DNA of 64,000 nt from Prostheceraeus crozeri (GCA_907163375.1 CAJQUW010014262.1:310001-374000); one strand, 5' to 3'; numbered from the stretch's first letter, positions 36,901-49,039 are shown. Notes: generated from the letters alone by a model not told the origin. Translations and numbers: made by a program.

Positions 36901-36972
36901 CATTCAGTGGAAGAGCAGCTGATGGTTTAATCAAAGAACGATTTTGAGGAACATTGAACATGCTAAAAATCT
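33906..36972. other. No gene seen
   Basis: About 3 kb of AT-rich DNA with many stops in all frames. No repeat ends or motifs recognised. Confidence 0.6.
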
Positions 36973-36986
36973 ATTTCTGCCGAATT
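36973..36986. repeat. Target-site duplication, left copy
   Basis: ATTTCTGCCGAATT here is identical to 40,915-40,928, the other edge of the 37-41 kb retrotransposon. Confidence 0.9.
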
Positions 36987-37127
36987 TTTTTTTTTTTTTG
37001 GAAACGTATATTTCATTGTAAAACGTTTAAGTAGAAACAAAGTCATGCAAAATTATGTCGAAGTCACAGATACAAAATTGGTGTATACAAATTAAAAAAA
37101 AGGGGGAAGCAAGTTCACAAGAGTGGG

Positions 37128-40100
37128 CTACGTTCTCATGCCCGTCACCGAGTTCACCATTCGCGATGATAGATGGTGGATCTCATGATTAGTTGGACAG
37201 TCTTTGTATGCACGATGTCCTCGCAAACACATCTCCATCGATCGAATTAATGAGAAGCTGATCCTTGTTCGCAGCAGTGTCACTTCATGCGAATAGTTCG
37301 TGTTTCGCTTCAATGATAACAAGTGAGCAACACGTTTGATAGCTGCTCGAGCAGCTGGCCCACATCCCCCTGATGAGCAGAACACCAACGGGACAAAGCT
37401 GGCATGCTCCACTTCGCGAGCTCGCTCACCATATTGTCTCCTCTTCTCATTCTCATGGCGGGCATATGACTTCCTCGGTTCCATTTTATTGCTGCGACCG
37501 AACGGGGAGAACACTCTAATATCTAGGTATGTTCGATGATACCGATCCCCGTAAAGGCCTGATGCGCAAATGTCTAGTCTGGCTTCATCGCCGGTGATCG
37601 CTGTTCTATAATCGAAGAGCTCGTTGTCGAGTGGTTCAAGGGCAGGCTCAACCGCAACGTCATGTGTCACTTCCCGAAGAATGGTAGCGAAAAGATCTCG
37701 AAGGCTATTGTGCCTGAGGTTAATGAAACCTCCAACATGGCAGGACAGTGCATGTTCGACGTTGAACCCTGATCCACACACGCATTTCGATGGGAGTCGG
37801 ATTGGTTGCCATCCGTATCGTAGGCATAAGGCATCCCGAAATGAGGTTTTGTCGAGGGAGAATCCATACCTTTCGATTGGAAGAGAAAGCAACCAAGAAG
37901 ACGCTCCGGTTTCACTGGCAAGAGCTCTTAGATATTTCTGATGCTCAGACAACTGGGAGTGGAGTTCTTTGGATCGGATAACTGCCCCTTTCCTTTTTTC
38001 GCTTCGTATTAGTGTTTTCACTCGCATTTGTTCTTCGTATGCCTGAGTTGGGTTGTCATGGCTGAGAGGCGCACACAATCTGATTGATTCAGTGAAATGT
38101 TCGGAGCAATTTCGTAAATCAGTGATCGCCAATCCACCATCTCTTACAGGTAAGCTCAATAAAGCCCGCTCAAGATCTCCAGGTGCTTGTCTCCCTGTTA
38201 TTGCTGGAATCAATGTGCTCGATATCTTGCCCTCCAAATGGCTGAGTATCCAAGCGTTGGGCGTTGTGCGCATGATGTAATTCAATTTCGGCAATATGCC
38301 TCTAATCAGACAGCTATAGGATGGGTGAGGAGCAGATGCTGCAAATTTGGAGAGATTAGTCAATAATTTGTCAAATTTCTGCATCTTTCGCCTGAGAAAA
38401 TCATCACATGAGGTCTTTGAGCCAATTGTGGATCCAAGTATTGTGTGCCCATCTGTAATTTGAACATTTGTGTCTTGAAATACAGTCTGCGCTGCTGTGA
38501 CATGATCACATTTGACAACGAGATGACATTTGATGGCATTTGGAAAATATCCATATCCAGGCCTCAACTCATTCAGATGATTCCAAAACGCTCTTAGTTC
38601 CGAAAGTCGCCCAACTACAGATAAATCATCTGCATACCACTTCTGAAGCAATCCACTATTCATTTCTTGAAGCTTCTTTATCAATGGCAACACCCCTATT
38701 CCGTACATGGCCATTGCGAGTGGATCTCCTTGCGTTGTTCCTTCAAGTGACCATAATGTTCTGTTGCCTGCGAAAAGTTGACAGGGCTCTTGATAAGAAT
38801 TCTTCAAAGCAGTAGTGAGAGATGGACAAATGGTTGAGATATTTTTCAGTGCTATCTGTCGGTTCAATGAATTAAATGCATTTGAGGCGTCAACCAATAG
38901 AATAGCCTCACTATTTTCAGATTGAAACTCCTCTCGGAGAACATGGATAGCATGTTCAATTCCGGCGATCTGACCGCAGCATAGCTGAATATTTCCGGCC
39001 ACTGATAGAATGTCAGATCTCACACATGCCAGTATGGCGCGACCAATTATTCTCCTGGGGACTTCACCTATTCCAATAGGTCTCACTCCTGGATCTTTGT
39101 CCAGCGGAACAAGTCGACAAGCATTGTAAGCAGTGAGTGTGTCTGCATCTACACATTGGCTTGCAATACGTCTTGCAACAGAAGCGAAAGCATTGCGCAT
39201 GTCTGAGGAATGGCGTCCGAAAGAGGTTAATATTCTTCTCCACTCTTCTGCGTCTAGTCCAGAGGGCCCACTGGCACCCTTTGTGTGCATTGCTGCTGAA
39301 AAGATGCTTTCTGAATCAATCGAATCGAAAATAACTTGGTGAAACATTGGTGCTCCGGGCCAGCTGTCACAAATCAGGTCAGAGTTTATCGGTCCAGGAT
39401 GCGGATGCTTTTCATTCAATATTTCTTCAACTGACTTTCCATCAATTTTTTCATTCATATCTAATACTCTTCCTGTATTCTGATCCCCAAGGATTCTCAC
39501 CGCAGAGCTTATTTGTCCTTGACACATTTTATGTACAAATGCTCGTCTCAATGATTCTTCTTTGGTCAAGCATCGTTGTTTCTTCGCGCTGAATTTCCTA
39601 ATTTGTAGAGTTCTGCATTCTGCTAACAATTCTTCTATTTCTCCTGCTTTCCATTGATCTATCCGTTTCTTCAAGGTTGTGCTCAAGGACTCGGTTGACG
39701 CTGATCGACATGTTGACTGGAGAAGGAGATGAGGGAGAATAGTCGCAGCTTTAAAGGCAATGGGTTCCAACGCAGACCGTTCTGCAAATGCCGCGAAGAG
39801 TTCCCTAAGGCATGAAATGAATTGTTTGCCTGCATTGGTGCGAGGAATAGGAAACAGACTGGGCCGCCATTTTGTCACTTCAGCATATGCACTTTCCACT
39901 AATTCAGTAAACCTTTCGCTATCAATTGAACCCCATACAAAATTGGTAGCACGTGTAGATTTCTCTCTTGCATTTGTTTCCGAATGTACGACATTCAACT
40001 GCACAATGTTGTTTTCCGGCATTGTATCAGTTGCGACCACATGATTGTTATCATCTCCAGCTTCGGCTGTGTCATGTTGATTGCCGGTAATTGAAGTTGC

Positions 40101-40310
40101 TGAATCATGTTTCTGGATAGGTCTTTGTCTTGCGTGCATGTCATTATGTGATTGGTCTTGGCTTTGATGAACGTTGGGGAGCACTGAATCATTTCCTGGG
40201 CATCGCTGGGTCCGTGGACCATGTGGCCTTAGGGCTCCAGTGGAGGTAATGTGAATTTGTCGATTGCAGCTTTTACACTCTGTCTTTCCTTCAAGTTGTG
40301 TTTGCCTCAT
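37128..40310 (-). CDS. Reverse transcriptase with C-terminal restriction-like nuclease domain, 1060 aa, intact
   Basis: Enzyme for target-primed reverse transcription of the element's own RNA. N-terminus: zinc motif Cys12-x2-Cys15-x14-His30-x6-Cys37. Residues 100-300: linker with HPHPGPINSD. RT from about 350: SGLDAEEWRRIL, RPIGIGEVPRRII, CGQIAGIEHAIHVLREEF, LLVDASNAFNSLNR (first Asp), EGTTQGDPLAMAMYGIG and catalytic YADD (559-562). Thumb: SLPVRDGGLAI. C-terminus: zinc motif Cys843-x-Cys845-x7-His853-x3-Cys857 (then GGFINLRHNSLRD), and ARLDI (Asp913) with YLDIRVF (Asp930), followed by HENEKRRQYGERAREVEHASFVPLVF. That CCHC plus D..D..K/E pattern is how restriction-like endonucleases of R2-like LINEs look; the family is common in corals, lancelets and other marine animals. 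The start is the first ATG of the frame. Naming a clade is inference. Confidence 0.9.
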   Translation of the reverse strand: MRQTQLEGKTECKSCNRQIHITSTGALRPHGPRTQRCPGNDSVLPNVHQSQDQSHNDMHARQRPIQKHDSATSITGNQHDTAEAGDDNNHVVATDTMPENNIVQLNVVHSETNAREKSTRATNFVWGSIDSERFTELVESAYAEVTKWRPSLFPIPRTNAGKQFISCLRELFAAFAERSALEPIAFKAATILPHLLLQSTCRSASTESLSTTLKKRIDQWKAGEIEELLAECRTLQIRKFSAKKQRCLTKEESLRRAFVHKMCQGQISSAVRILGDQNTGRVLDMNEKIDGKSVEEILNEKHPHPGPINSDLICDSWPGAPMFHQVIFDSIDSESIFSAAMHTKGASGPSGLDAEEWRRILTSFGRHSSDMRNAFASVARRIASQCVDADTLTAYNACRLVPLDKDPGVRPIGIGEVPRRIIGRAILACVRSDILSVAGNIQLCCGQIAGIEHAIHVLREEFQSENSEAILLVDASNAFNSLNRQIALKNISTICPSLTTALKNSYQEPCQLFAGNRTLWSLEGTTQGDPLAMAMYGIGVLPLIKKLQEMNSGLLQKWYADDLSVVGRLSELRAFWNHLNELRPGYGYFPNAIKCHLVVKCDHVTAAQTVFQDTNVQITDGHTILGSTIGSKTSCDDFLRRKMQKFDKLLTNLSKFAASAPHPSYSCLIRGILPKLNYIMRTTPNAWILSHLEGKISSTLIPAITGRQAPGDLERALLSLPVRDGGLAITDLRNCSEHFTESIRLCAPLSHDNPTQAYEEQMRVKTLIRSEKRKGAVIRSKELHSQLSEHQKYLRALASETGASSWLLSLPIERYGFSLDKTSFRDALCLRYGWQPIRLPSKCVCGSGFNVEHALSCHVGGFINLRHNSLRDLFATILREVTHDVAVEPALEPLDNELFDYRTAITGDEARLDICASGLYGDRYHRTYLDIRVFSPFGRSNKMEPRKSYARHENEKRRQYGERAREVEHASFVPLVFCSSGGCGPAARAAIKRVAHLLSLKRNTNYSHEVTLLRTRISFSLIRSMEMCLRGHRAYKDCPTNHEIHHLSSRMVNSVTGMRT

Positions 40311-40883
40311 GTTAATTTAGATAATGTCGAGTAAAAATTTCATCAAAGTTCAGTGGCATAACTTGAAGTGCAAGAAAAAGAAAAATGATCAAAAGATAAT
40401 TCACTGTCATCCTCACAAAATAGTCTCGATCTCAGAACATTGCACCTTTCATAACAAATGCATTTGTCGCTGAGCCATACCAACAAGTGTCAACGAGGTG
40501 AATGTGTCACAGATATCACAGAAGAGACTGTAGCAAACTGCCTTCCAGTAAACCAGATATCTATGAAATTTACAAATACAAGTGTCACAGACGCACTGAC
40601 AAACGTCAAGCAATGAGGCATGCAACGAAGCGCGTCGAACAACGAAGAATGGCAAAGTGAGCACCACTCGGCGACCAGAGACACAACGACGACGGATCAC
40701 AGAATCACAGGGCAGCAACCACAAGACGACGAAAACGGCGAGGACCACGACACACAGGAAAACGAGAGGAATCCACAGAACCAAAAATCATCCAAATCCG
40801 ACCACGAACGCGCAGGCAGCACCCCGTAAAAGCAGCCAGAGACAGAGAGCAGCAGAGACACGACCGCACCGCAGCCAGTTGCA

Positions 40884-40911
40884 CGTTAGTCAAACACTTT
40901 CGTTAGTCAAA
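40884..40911 (-). repeat. Two copies of TTTGACTAACG at the element's 5' end
   Basis: On the coding (minus) strand the 11-mer TTTGACTAACG occurs at 40,911-40,901 and 40,894-40,884, starting about 4 bases from the 5' end of the retrotransposon. It could be part of an internal promoter or a start-site signal; role unknown. Confidence 0.7.
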
Positions 40912-40914
40912 ACA

Positions 40915-40928
40915 ATTTCTGCCGAATT
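40915..40928. repeat. Target-site duplication, right copy
   Basis: Identical 14-mer ATTTCTGCCGAATT, matching 36,973-36,986. Confidence 0.9.
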
Positions 40929-43900
40929 ACATGCGAAGCCTTCACTCTATTTGTCCATTCCTAATTTCTATTGTGAGGAAGTGCGTGTAAAATGCGTGTA
41001 CATGCGCTTTTATCTTGGGATCATCGACATCCCTCATTGTTTTGTAATTAAGACCATTTACTTCGCATATTTCGACTGTATAGGCAGTGAGTACCAAGAC
41101 TCAAATGAATATATATGTCAAAGTGAGCACTTTGACCAAGATATTCGCTTCCGCAAGACCTATCCTACGTGTATATGTGATGTGCTATCTGCAACTACAT
41201 ATTTGATTTATACCCAACTCATGAATGCCTCCATGCTTCATGAATTGTCAATGTGTGACAATGGCATGGCATTTGTGACACACATGGCATTTGTTGTGTT
41301 GAGTGTCGCCTTCATCCCTTCTCTGTGTTGTTTGTCAACCTGTTTTACAGGTAGCAATCCTGCGTGCATAATATACTAGACAGATATACTGTAGTACATC
41401 ATCTCGTTAAGTGTTGAGTCGATATAACGTACACGAGTGAATTACGCCTAGATTTTTGCTGTCAATAATATTTATAAATAAATTCATTGAATATCTATAT
41501 CAGTAAGATGTGGATCTACAAATAATAGCCATGCTATACTAATAAACCGAAATGCAAATAATTTCATAATATGTTGGGTATTAGTTAAGTGTTAAGTTAT
41601 TTGAGAGCTTTATAGATGGAGCACAAACGTAAATGCAAGCTTCATTAAAGCGATGTTTTTTAAGATATTTCTTAATACTTGTAGACTCGGTGATGTTTAT
41701 AAAACAGACCGTAACTTGTAGTAGGCCTATACTACCACTCAAGAGAGAGAGTAAAAAAAGACAGCTATGGCGGTCTGTTAAAGGTTTTTCAGCATTTGCT
41801 ATTTACTAGAGTTTATGCGATTTGACACATTGACTAATACGTGAACTTTTGATTTAATTAATTAAGAGTTGCAGCCTAAAATATTCCCTTGATAACAGTA
41901 GGGAGCTTACATGTTGAAATTCCATATGACAAAATAATATTTTGTACCAAACTATTTCTGCGTAATTTGAAGCAACCACAATTTCTATCTCCTTTACATG
42001 CCATGCATTGGCTGGCTCAACTTGGTGGCTGTATGACCACAAACGGACGCATATTATCTGAATTGAAGCTTCAACGCTGTTTCAAGACGACATGCAAAAT
42101 CAAAAAAAATCAATCAAGGATTGACATCATTTGATGTGGATAGTTCATTGTAGCTTTGGTATTGTCGCTTCACGGACATTCACACGTTACATGTAGTAAT
42201 TGCCGGAGTTAAATCGCAAGTAAGAACTAATCGATTTTTGAATCTTGTTCACATCATCCGCATTCAGACAGCAAATCTATATTTGTGTCACTTACTCCGC
42301 TGATGCCCTTGAGGACGGGTGAATTACCCCAAACGCTGGAGGTATATATGTTTTTGCCATAGCGGAAGTATACTAGGTAGTGCAGCAACTCAGCATTGAT
42401 TAAATCCCCAATGTGTATGCAGCTTCGATTTCATTAAATGAACTCGAGTTGATACCCAGTACCAAATGTGAGATAAGCTAATTTTTACAATTTTTACAGT
42501 TTTGCCACGGAATTGACTGATCATGATAGCAACGGAATAATAGCATTTCACAAATCCTCCGTGTCATATGACAACCCTGGAGAAGTAGTGTTTGTTAAAT
42601 TAGTAATTGGATGGGTCACTCTTACTTTAATGCTCAGCCTTATTAATAAGAGAATTGTCTTAAGCACAGAATTAGATTCATCTGCGCGCGTCTTCTGCAA
42701 ACCGAAGCAGAAAAACAAAATATTTAATTCTGTGGTCTTAAGCGTGATCATATCACAAGCTACTTGCCAATGGCAAAGCAAGATAACGTAATCAAAGACA
42801 ATGATCATAATTAACTTTAAAAGATGCATGGGTCCACATTACTATTCAGATTCAAGAAGTGAGTCATGAATTTAATGAATCATAAAATCACACCGATGAA
42901 AATTGAATTTAAAACTTGAAATCTCAGCCAAGAAACACTGAAATCTTACCTTTTCCATGAAGACTTGCATTATAGTATGTATGATGCGGTTCATGGAATT
43001 TCCTGGATGATCAGCTTAATTTCCGTTAAATTAAGACACCTGTTAGTAAATGTTAATCCCCTTTGATATCTAATGTGCTTCATGCTACTTATATAGTGGT
43101 TTCGCGTCGGTAGTATTTAAACACATGAATAATTTGCAAACATTTGGCTTCTTAAAAAGTGATCAAATATTTTTTAGACCGCAGGAACGTCATCTCCGCA
43201 AAACACTGAATCTTTTGATGTAAAAATTTTAATTGTATGTTGACATTTACGTGAGTCGACCTACTCTACCTACTGTATACATACTCTATGGTTTTACATT
43301 AATTTTTTAATTTGACGCATAAAAATGCAAAGGAAGGAAACCTCGAATGAATTTCTATTCAGGAAATGATGAGTGCTTTTAAGGAACTTGTCCATACCCG
43401 TTAACAATTACTCTCTCACATAAACCAGACACTGCATATACACGTATATGCTGATTACCAGATCGATGGAAGAAACTGTAAATGCCTACACATCTTTGTT
43501 GGATAAAATATGGCTGATAGAGACAGAGTCAAAATTGAGAATAAAAACCACTATTTCTGCACCAACTGAATGTTCGTGTCGTAGCCAACCATCACAGTTA
43601 ATTTTTTCCTGATAACAAATGGATATCTTTTGGTGCATTTTAACTTGTATTTCACAGGTGCTTCACAGAAATCCCATTATCGGGAATTACCATTGGATAA
43701 AAATCCATCTCCACACCACGCTATGTGGGAATTATATTATTCATCGTCTCGTCGAATTAGATAAGTCGTCGGCTAAAGTTCAAGCTGCACCGTGACCAGC
43801 ACCTAGAGCAAGAATTTGAAGTCACTTCGAATATTAGCGAAAAGTTTAATGATTCTTTCGCATGATAACACATCTTGAACTATACATGTGCATGTTTCAT

Positions 43901-46900
43901 CGGAAAACAATCGTTTAAGAGGCATTAAACTCCGGACAGTTCAATAAAGGGGTCTGCCTGATACTGTTCAACACAGTTAGCTGCACTGTTGTTCACAGCA
44001 TAAATCTGCGAGGACTTTTCTAAATCTACATCATAGATGCATAAGATTTGACAGAATTTTAGCTTTCAAGAGAGTGCTTCAAAAATCATCTGCAGAATAA
44101 ACTGCAGAGTTGGCTTCAGAGTTTCGCAAAAAATATAGTAATACATGTTACATACAACCGCACTGTTGACAAAGATTTCCGAAACGTCTTAACCATTTGC
44201 CATCTCAATCGATTTTTCATACGGAAAGGCTTTCATTAACCCCTGATCAATATTGATAATATCGGCGATGACCTACACTCTTCAAAAACGGTAAGTTTGA
44301 TTTTGATTCTTCATAATTATCAACATAATATTTTCAAGATGTTTTTGGAAGATAAGTTCAAGCTACGTTGATGCGAGTTATACATCTCAAAACTCTCAAA
44401 ATCGTTGCATCAAATTTAAATCAGTTCGTAAAGTAAACAATGGCATCTCGATACCCTTTCCAGCAGCAAACATTCTTAACATTTAACACGACTACTTTGT
44501 AGACGAAATGTTTTCGTCAAATTCAACTTATGAGAAACGCCGGCAAAAAAAGCAATACTCACACGAAATTAAGGTAATTATAAGCAAAGTTGACTTCATT
44601 GTCAGACCTTATATCCTGAGACTATCAACAAGAATCGAATCACAGAAAAAGTTCGATAAATGTTGAGTGCAAATCTGAAGTTTGAGCGGTTGATAATTAT
44701 CTACCCCTCTACCTCTCGGAAATTTAATACTTCTTTTATTAGTAAATCATTTATGGAGCAATAATGCTACCAAAAGAACCAAGATGATTCAGTATTAAAT
44801 GACCATAATGGACATATGCATTGAAAACAATGTCACGTCGTAGATATGCGCACATGTTTCATAAATTTTATTCTCCTACTGACGTTGGTCGGATAACAAG
44901 GCAGAAAGTCGGATTTCCATGGATATTTACATATCCTTATCTAGGAGTCTATAATTTAACAAAATGTTGCAACCTGACCGCTAAACGATCACCGAAAATG
45001 TTGACCTTTTGAGGGTCAAAATGTCGTTTTCATCCAGGCCTACTAGTGAGTTAAATACTTTGTGTATTTTCGGAATAGAACTATTTTGTTTATAAGAAAT
45101 TCTCTAAAATATTCCAGGGATCAATTCGAAGAAAATATCATGCTTTCTTTTACGCTATCAACTTGTTATGCTTTTAAAAGTTTACTTCACAACTTAATTT
45201 CAAAATTGATGAAGATGTTAGAAGCATAACCCTACTTTAAGATCAGAATTTGAATGTAAAGCATTAGGAGTAAAAAGCAATTTTATTGTGTTTTATCCCC
45301 ATAATTTAGTTCTAGTATTGCATTACAATGTACAGTGTTGTGATTTTCAAATAAAAGACTGAATCGGATTTCTATGGTTGTTTTATTTAAGTACTAAAAA
45401 TTAATGGGTGATAAAAGTCATTTTTCTTTTCATTAAGCTTGAATGTAGAACTTTTCATTTTGCACTTAGTATCCTAACTTTTTGAAAGATAGCCTTGCTT
45501 CTACAAATCATTGTGCGTCAAGAATCATTATGACGCATTTATCTGACACTAGTATTACCTGTTGAAATTTACATTCAATGTTAACTAGGCTTTCTATTTT
45601 TGGAGGTACGCAAAACCTTTAGCAGACTGACATGGCGGTCTATTTTTCAGCCTTCCTCTAAATTAACGCTCTATTAGAGGTTGGCGGTGTATTTTTCAAC
45701 TATCTCCTTCTCAAAAGGTTAAAATTGCATCTATTGTAGATTCTTTCTCATTCTACTTTTTAAGTTATTATTTCGTAGGACGCCTTTTTATGAGCTGGCA
45801 GTCATATGTCATGAAATTATTAACATTAAATCACTTTTACATTGCGGAAAGTTGAATATACTTAAGATGATGCCAAATATTTAACAAAAACTATGATCTG
45901 TGGTCGCCACAATTTAGTTATCAAGGCTCCAAACGTCAGAGGTTGGCAAACTAGATCCATCCGTACATTATGCCTGTGTCGGTCTCGAAAGAGACAATCA
46001 GAAATTTGTTTATTGTCAGGCACAACATTTGCTATTGTCAATTGTTATACATGTATAAGGGAACAGTGTGGACACAATAAAAGGCAGAATCTATTATATG
46101 GCGTTATATTGGTTATACATGAATCAAGAAGGAATTCGTGCGTGGGAATATACAGTGAACAAGCGATTGTATAATTAGTGAATTTTCATACCACGTCAAC
46201 CCTATACACAGTCACATTACTTGGTAAGTTACCTTCTACTTATACTACCATAATCAATTGGCATAGAAGGCGGCTTTCTATTAGAAGAAGCTCATAGCAT
46301 ATTTGATGTAGGTATTCAGCAGCAAGCTTTTTTGGCGTTATTGTTCCTTTATTAGAATATCGTATGCTTCTGTTGGAAACTGATCAACAATTTGTTTTGT
46401 CGGACTTCCATCCTCGATAAGAATATCAGAATATCAGATGTTTAATTGGCAAGAAAAACATTTGCATAAGCAATAAGTTTGAATAATGAATACATACATA
46501 ATCCATTTATGTTGAAAAAGTTTTATACAATATGTGGCTGTAACAAGAATGAGAGGGGATGTGACTATATAATCAATTCAATGAATAAGTCAAGCCGGAA
46601 GATTCACCATGTTTTAATCTAATGATTGATTTGAATTTGCGTGTTATCATTAACATTTTTATGTATATGTATATTTTCTCTTTCGCCAGTCAATCCTACT
46701 GTTCGATTGATTAATTAGTTAATTTGAGGATCAGCCACAGAAAGCGTTATCAATAGTGATAAACGACCAGACTGGACGACCAGACTGGAAGAGCTCGGTT
46801 CCAAGCAGCTGCATCTGCCGCAAGTGGATCGTGGACGAATTGCCTTCTAGGACGGGAGCTACTGACACTTTCCTTAATTCGCGCACAAAGGGCTTAATAG

Positions 46901-47279
46901 CATGGATTTGTAGATCTTGAAACCCTGAATACAAAAATCAAATTCTTGAGTGTCACAGCCAGTCGCTTTCGGTTATAGGCAAGGTTAAAGGATTCCCATT
47001 GGAATCCAATGGTAAAATTCAAGAAATATCTATGGATTGTGAAACACTTGGAAAATTTCCGACATTTTCTTTTACAGAAAAGAAACTATTTATCAGAATC
47101 CCATGAAATTTGAAGTATGATTGAGTTCAGAACATCAACTTCGATATAAAGGTTAAAATGAGTCACATGATTCAGTATTTGATGTCTGAGAGCCTCTACA
47201 AAATGAGTAGATTTCATGTTTTGACTTAATTTTGGCGATTTTACTCATTTACTACTCATTTATTACTCATTACCGATCC
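40929..47279. other. No gene seen
   Basis: More than 6 kb of AT-rich DNA. Short frames (41,889-42,134; 42,513-42,829 on both strands; 45,893-46,174; 46,731-46,934) show no domain. Two GCTATGGCGGTCTGTT / ACATGGCGGTCTATT related stretches occur at about 41,765 and 45,630. A 13-base tandem duplication, CGACCAGACTGGA, lies at about 46,764-46,789. Confidence 0.55.
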
Positions 47280-47343
47280 ACCTACTGGCACCGGAACATT
47301 ACTCGACCCCGAAAACTTAATCATTGCCGCTAGTTAGAGGACC

Positions 47344-47839
47344 GTGAATGTTTCCTGTGTCGATCATAGATACAAATGCGGCAGGTCAGCAGACGCTCTC
47401 GGTCATCATCCGCTTTATTGTATCAGAAGCGATGGAAAGTTTCACAAGCATAGTGAACTTAGCGATGTCGTAGGAGTGCTTTTTCGTTTTGCTCACATTC
47501 ATTCAACCCTTGAACCAGTAGGACCAATTTCTCACGTGAAGGCCACCAGAATCATCAGCGCTTGCTATCACTGCTGGATCTGCCACAGAAATGGCGGCTA
47601 GCTCAAAGAAAAGGAAGTGTAGTGACTTCAATTTTCACTTCCAATTTGTGCCTCTCTTCTACGAAACTGCGGCATGGCGTACGTACGTTGGAACGTTGGA
47701 AACTAGAGATTTTATCCGGAACATCGGGCGGAAGCTAACAGAACCAGCGGAAGAAAGACGCCGTACGACCTGCCTCTTCCAGAGGCTCACCGTTGTCATC
47801 GTCCGTGGCAATGTCACCGCCGTCATGGGTCAACGGTGA
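47344..47839 (+). mobile_element. Fossil C-terminal domain of a reverse-transcriptase element
   Basis: Frame 1 (47,344-47,601) reads KCGRSADALGHHPLYCIRSDGKFHKHSELSDVVG...LEPVGP. This matches the CG..VD.LG.H.LSC..S.GR..RH..LND region that follows the reverse transcriptase in a common marine-invertebrate non-LTR family. Frame 2 (47,591-47,839) reads KCSDFNFHFQFVPLFYETAAW..ETRDFIRNIGRKL..TTCLFQRLTVVIVRGNVTAVMG, the end of the same domain. The nuclease core between them is missing and the frame changes, so it is a dead, internally deleted fragment. No upstream reverse transcriptase was seen. Confidence 0.62.
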
Positions 47840-49039
47840 TCGCTGTGTTTCTTCCTACGTCTTGCCTTGTTTTATTTGATTTCGATTTGTAACTATTTCA
47901 TTCTTTCATGAAAGGGGATAGACTGCATTCCCTAACATGTTCGATATTCCCTGAAAACTCTGTAATAGTTACTGTCACTTCATCTTGTGATGAAGTAATA
48001 CTCTGTGAAGAATAAATCGTCTATGCCGGTAATTACCTGACTACGGCGTCGAAATTCAAAATAGCAGAAAGCTTGCAATAAAATATGCAAGTCACTGAAA
48101 GAGATTATCTCAAATGGAAGACATTTTTTCGGTGTACCTAATTTGGTTGAAGTACATTGTATTGTAATACATTTACAGAAGTACAAGGAAAGCACGATTT
48201 TCAAAAAATACGCTGCATTCTTTCATGACAGATTTCTTTTTTCTCACAGTATTGAAATGACTGTTTAACAACAAGACTGGTTACAAATGAAATTCTGATT
48301 TGTGATTTTCATTGATATTACCGAGTGTCGGAAATTTGCTGAAACCGGATGTCCAAAGGATTAATTTTCCCGTTTTTGTGGCATAACTTCGTTACAGCTT
48401 CCTGTGTAGCATGGTTATTACTTATAACTGTCAAATAAAAGTCGAAATTTCATTATCACGCGAAGCACAATACCAGATTGTCGAGTTAAATCTATCTCTC
48501 AAATCAAATATCCTTGCCGCTTTTGTCGGCCGAAAAATCTAAATTCATTTGACTGCGAAATATGGGCTTCATAATGGAATAAATTGTGAATCAATGTCAT
48601 AACCATCGTTTAAAAGATAAATGCTTTGTAAGTTTTAAGATAAAACAGAACATTAAAACGATGAGCTGATGAATGGAGATCATATAGCCACGCTTGTCAA
48701 GTTTGAAATTTTTATGTGTCATTCTGTATAAACCTGAACAAAAGTTGCTATTAATATGGATTTTCAGAGGAAGTTTTTAAATGCATTAATGAATAAAAGC
48801 AATATTCAAGCCCATCGGGTTTTGTCTTGTTTTCAGTTCACCACATCATAAAATTACCATGAAATCTGTTGAAAATTTATTTATCAGTAGTCAACATGAA
48901 ATGGTCTTATATATGACTTACAGTGGCAATCCAAAACACTTTTTCTTCAATTGAAGAGTATTTCTGAACACTATAAGAAAGTGTTAATCATCCGCTCTCG
49001 TTACAGCCATTGATTAACAGCAAGCTCAACAGCGAATAA
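47840..49039. other. No gene seen
   Basis: AT-rich, no supported frame. Confidence 0.55.

Larger units (their letters stand above)
36985..40914 (-). mobile_element. Apparently full-length non-LTR retrotransposon with one intact ORF
   Basis: A minus-strand element of 3.93 kb, flanked by a perfect 14-bp target duplication (36,973-36,986 and 40,915-40,928). It ends in a poly(A) tail (the T run at 36,985-36,999 on the plus strand). A 5' leader of about 600 bp, rich in T and G on the coding strand, precedes a single ORF of 1060 codons (40,310-37,128) with no break; about 130 bp of 3' UTR follow. Complete ends plus an open ORF indicate a recent insertion, possibly still mobile. The ORF has a reverse transcriptase in the middle and zinc-finger plus nuclease-like motifs at the C-terminus, the layout of LINE groups with restriction-like endonuclease (R2, R4, NeSL, HERO and relatives). 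Those often use fixed targets, so the flank is worth comparing with other copies. Confidence 0.9.

Noticed and set aside
37128-40310. Many plus-strand open frames opposite the LINE ORF
   Set aside because: They are antisense shadows of the 1060-codon reverse-transcriptase frame.
40657-41379. 240-codon plus-strand open frame
   Set aside because: It crosses the precise right border and target duplication of the minus-strand retrotransposon (40,914/40,928), and its first half is the antisense of the element's leader. A frame spanning an insertion border with no known domain is chance.
42513-42829. Small membrane-like proteins on either strand
   Set aside because: Each strand has a 92-93 codon frame over the same bases, without conserved motif or context.
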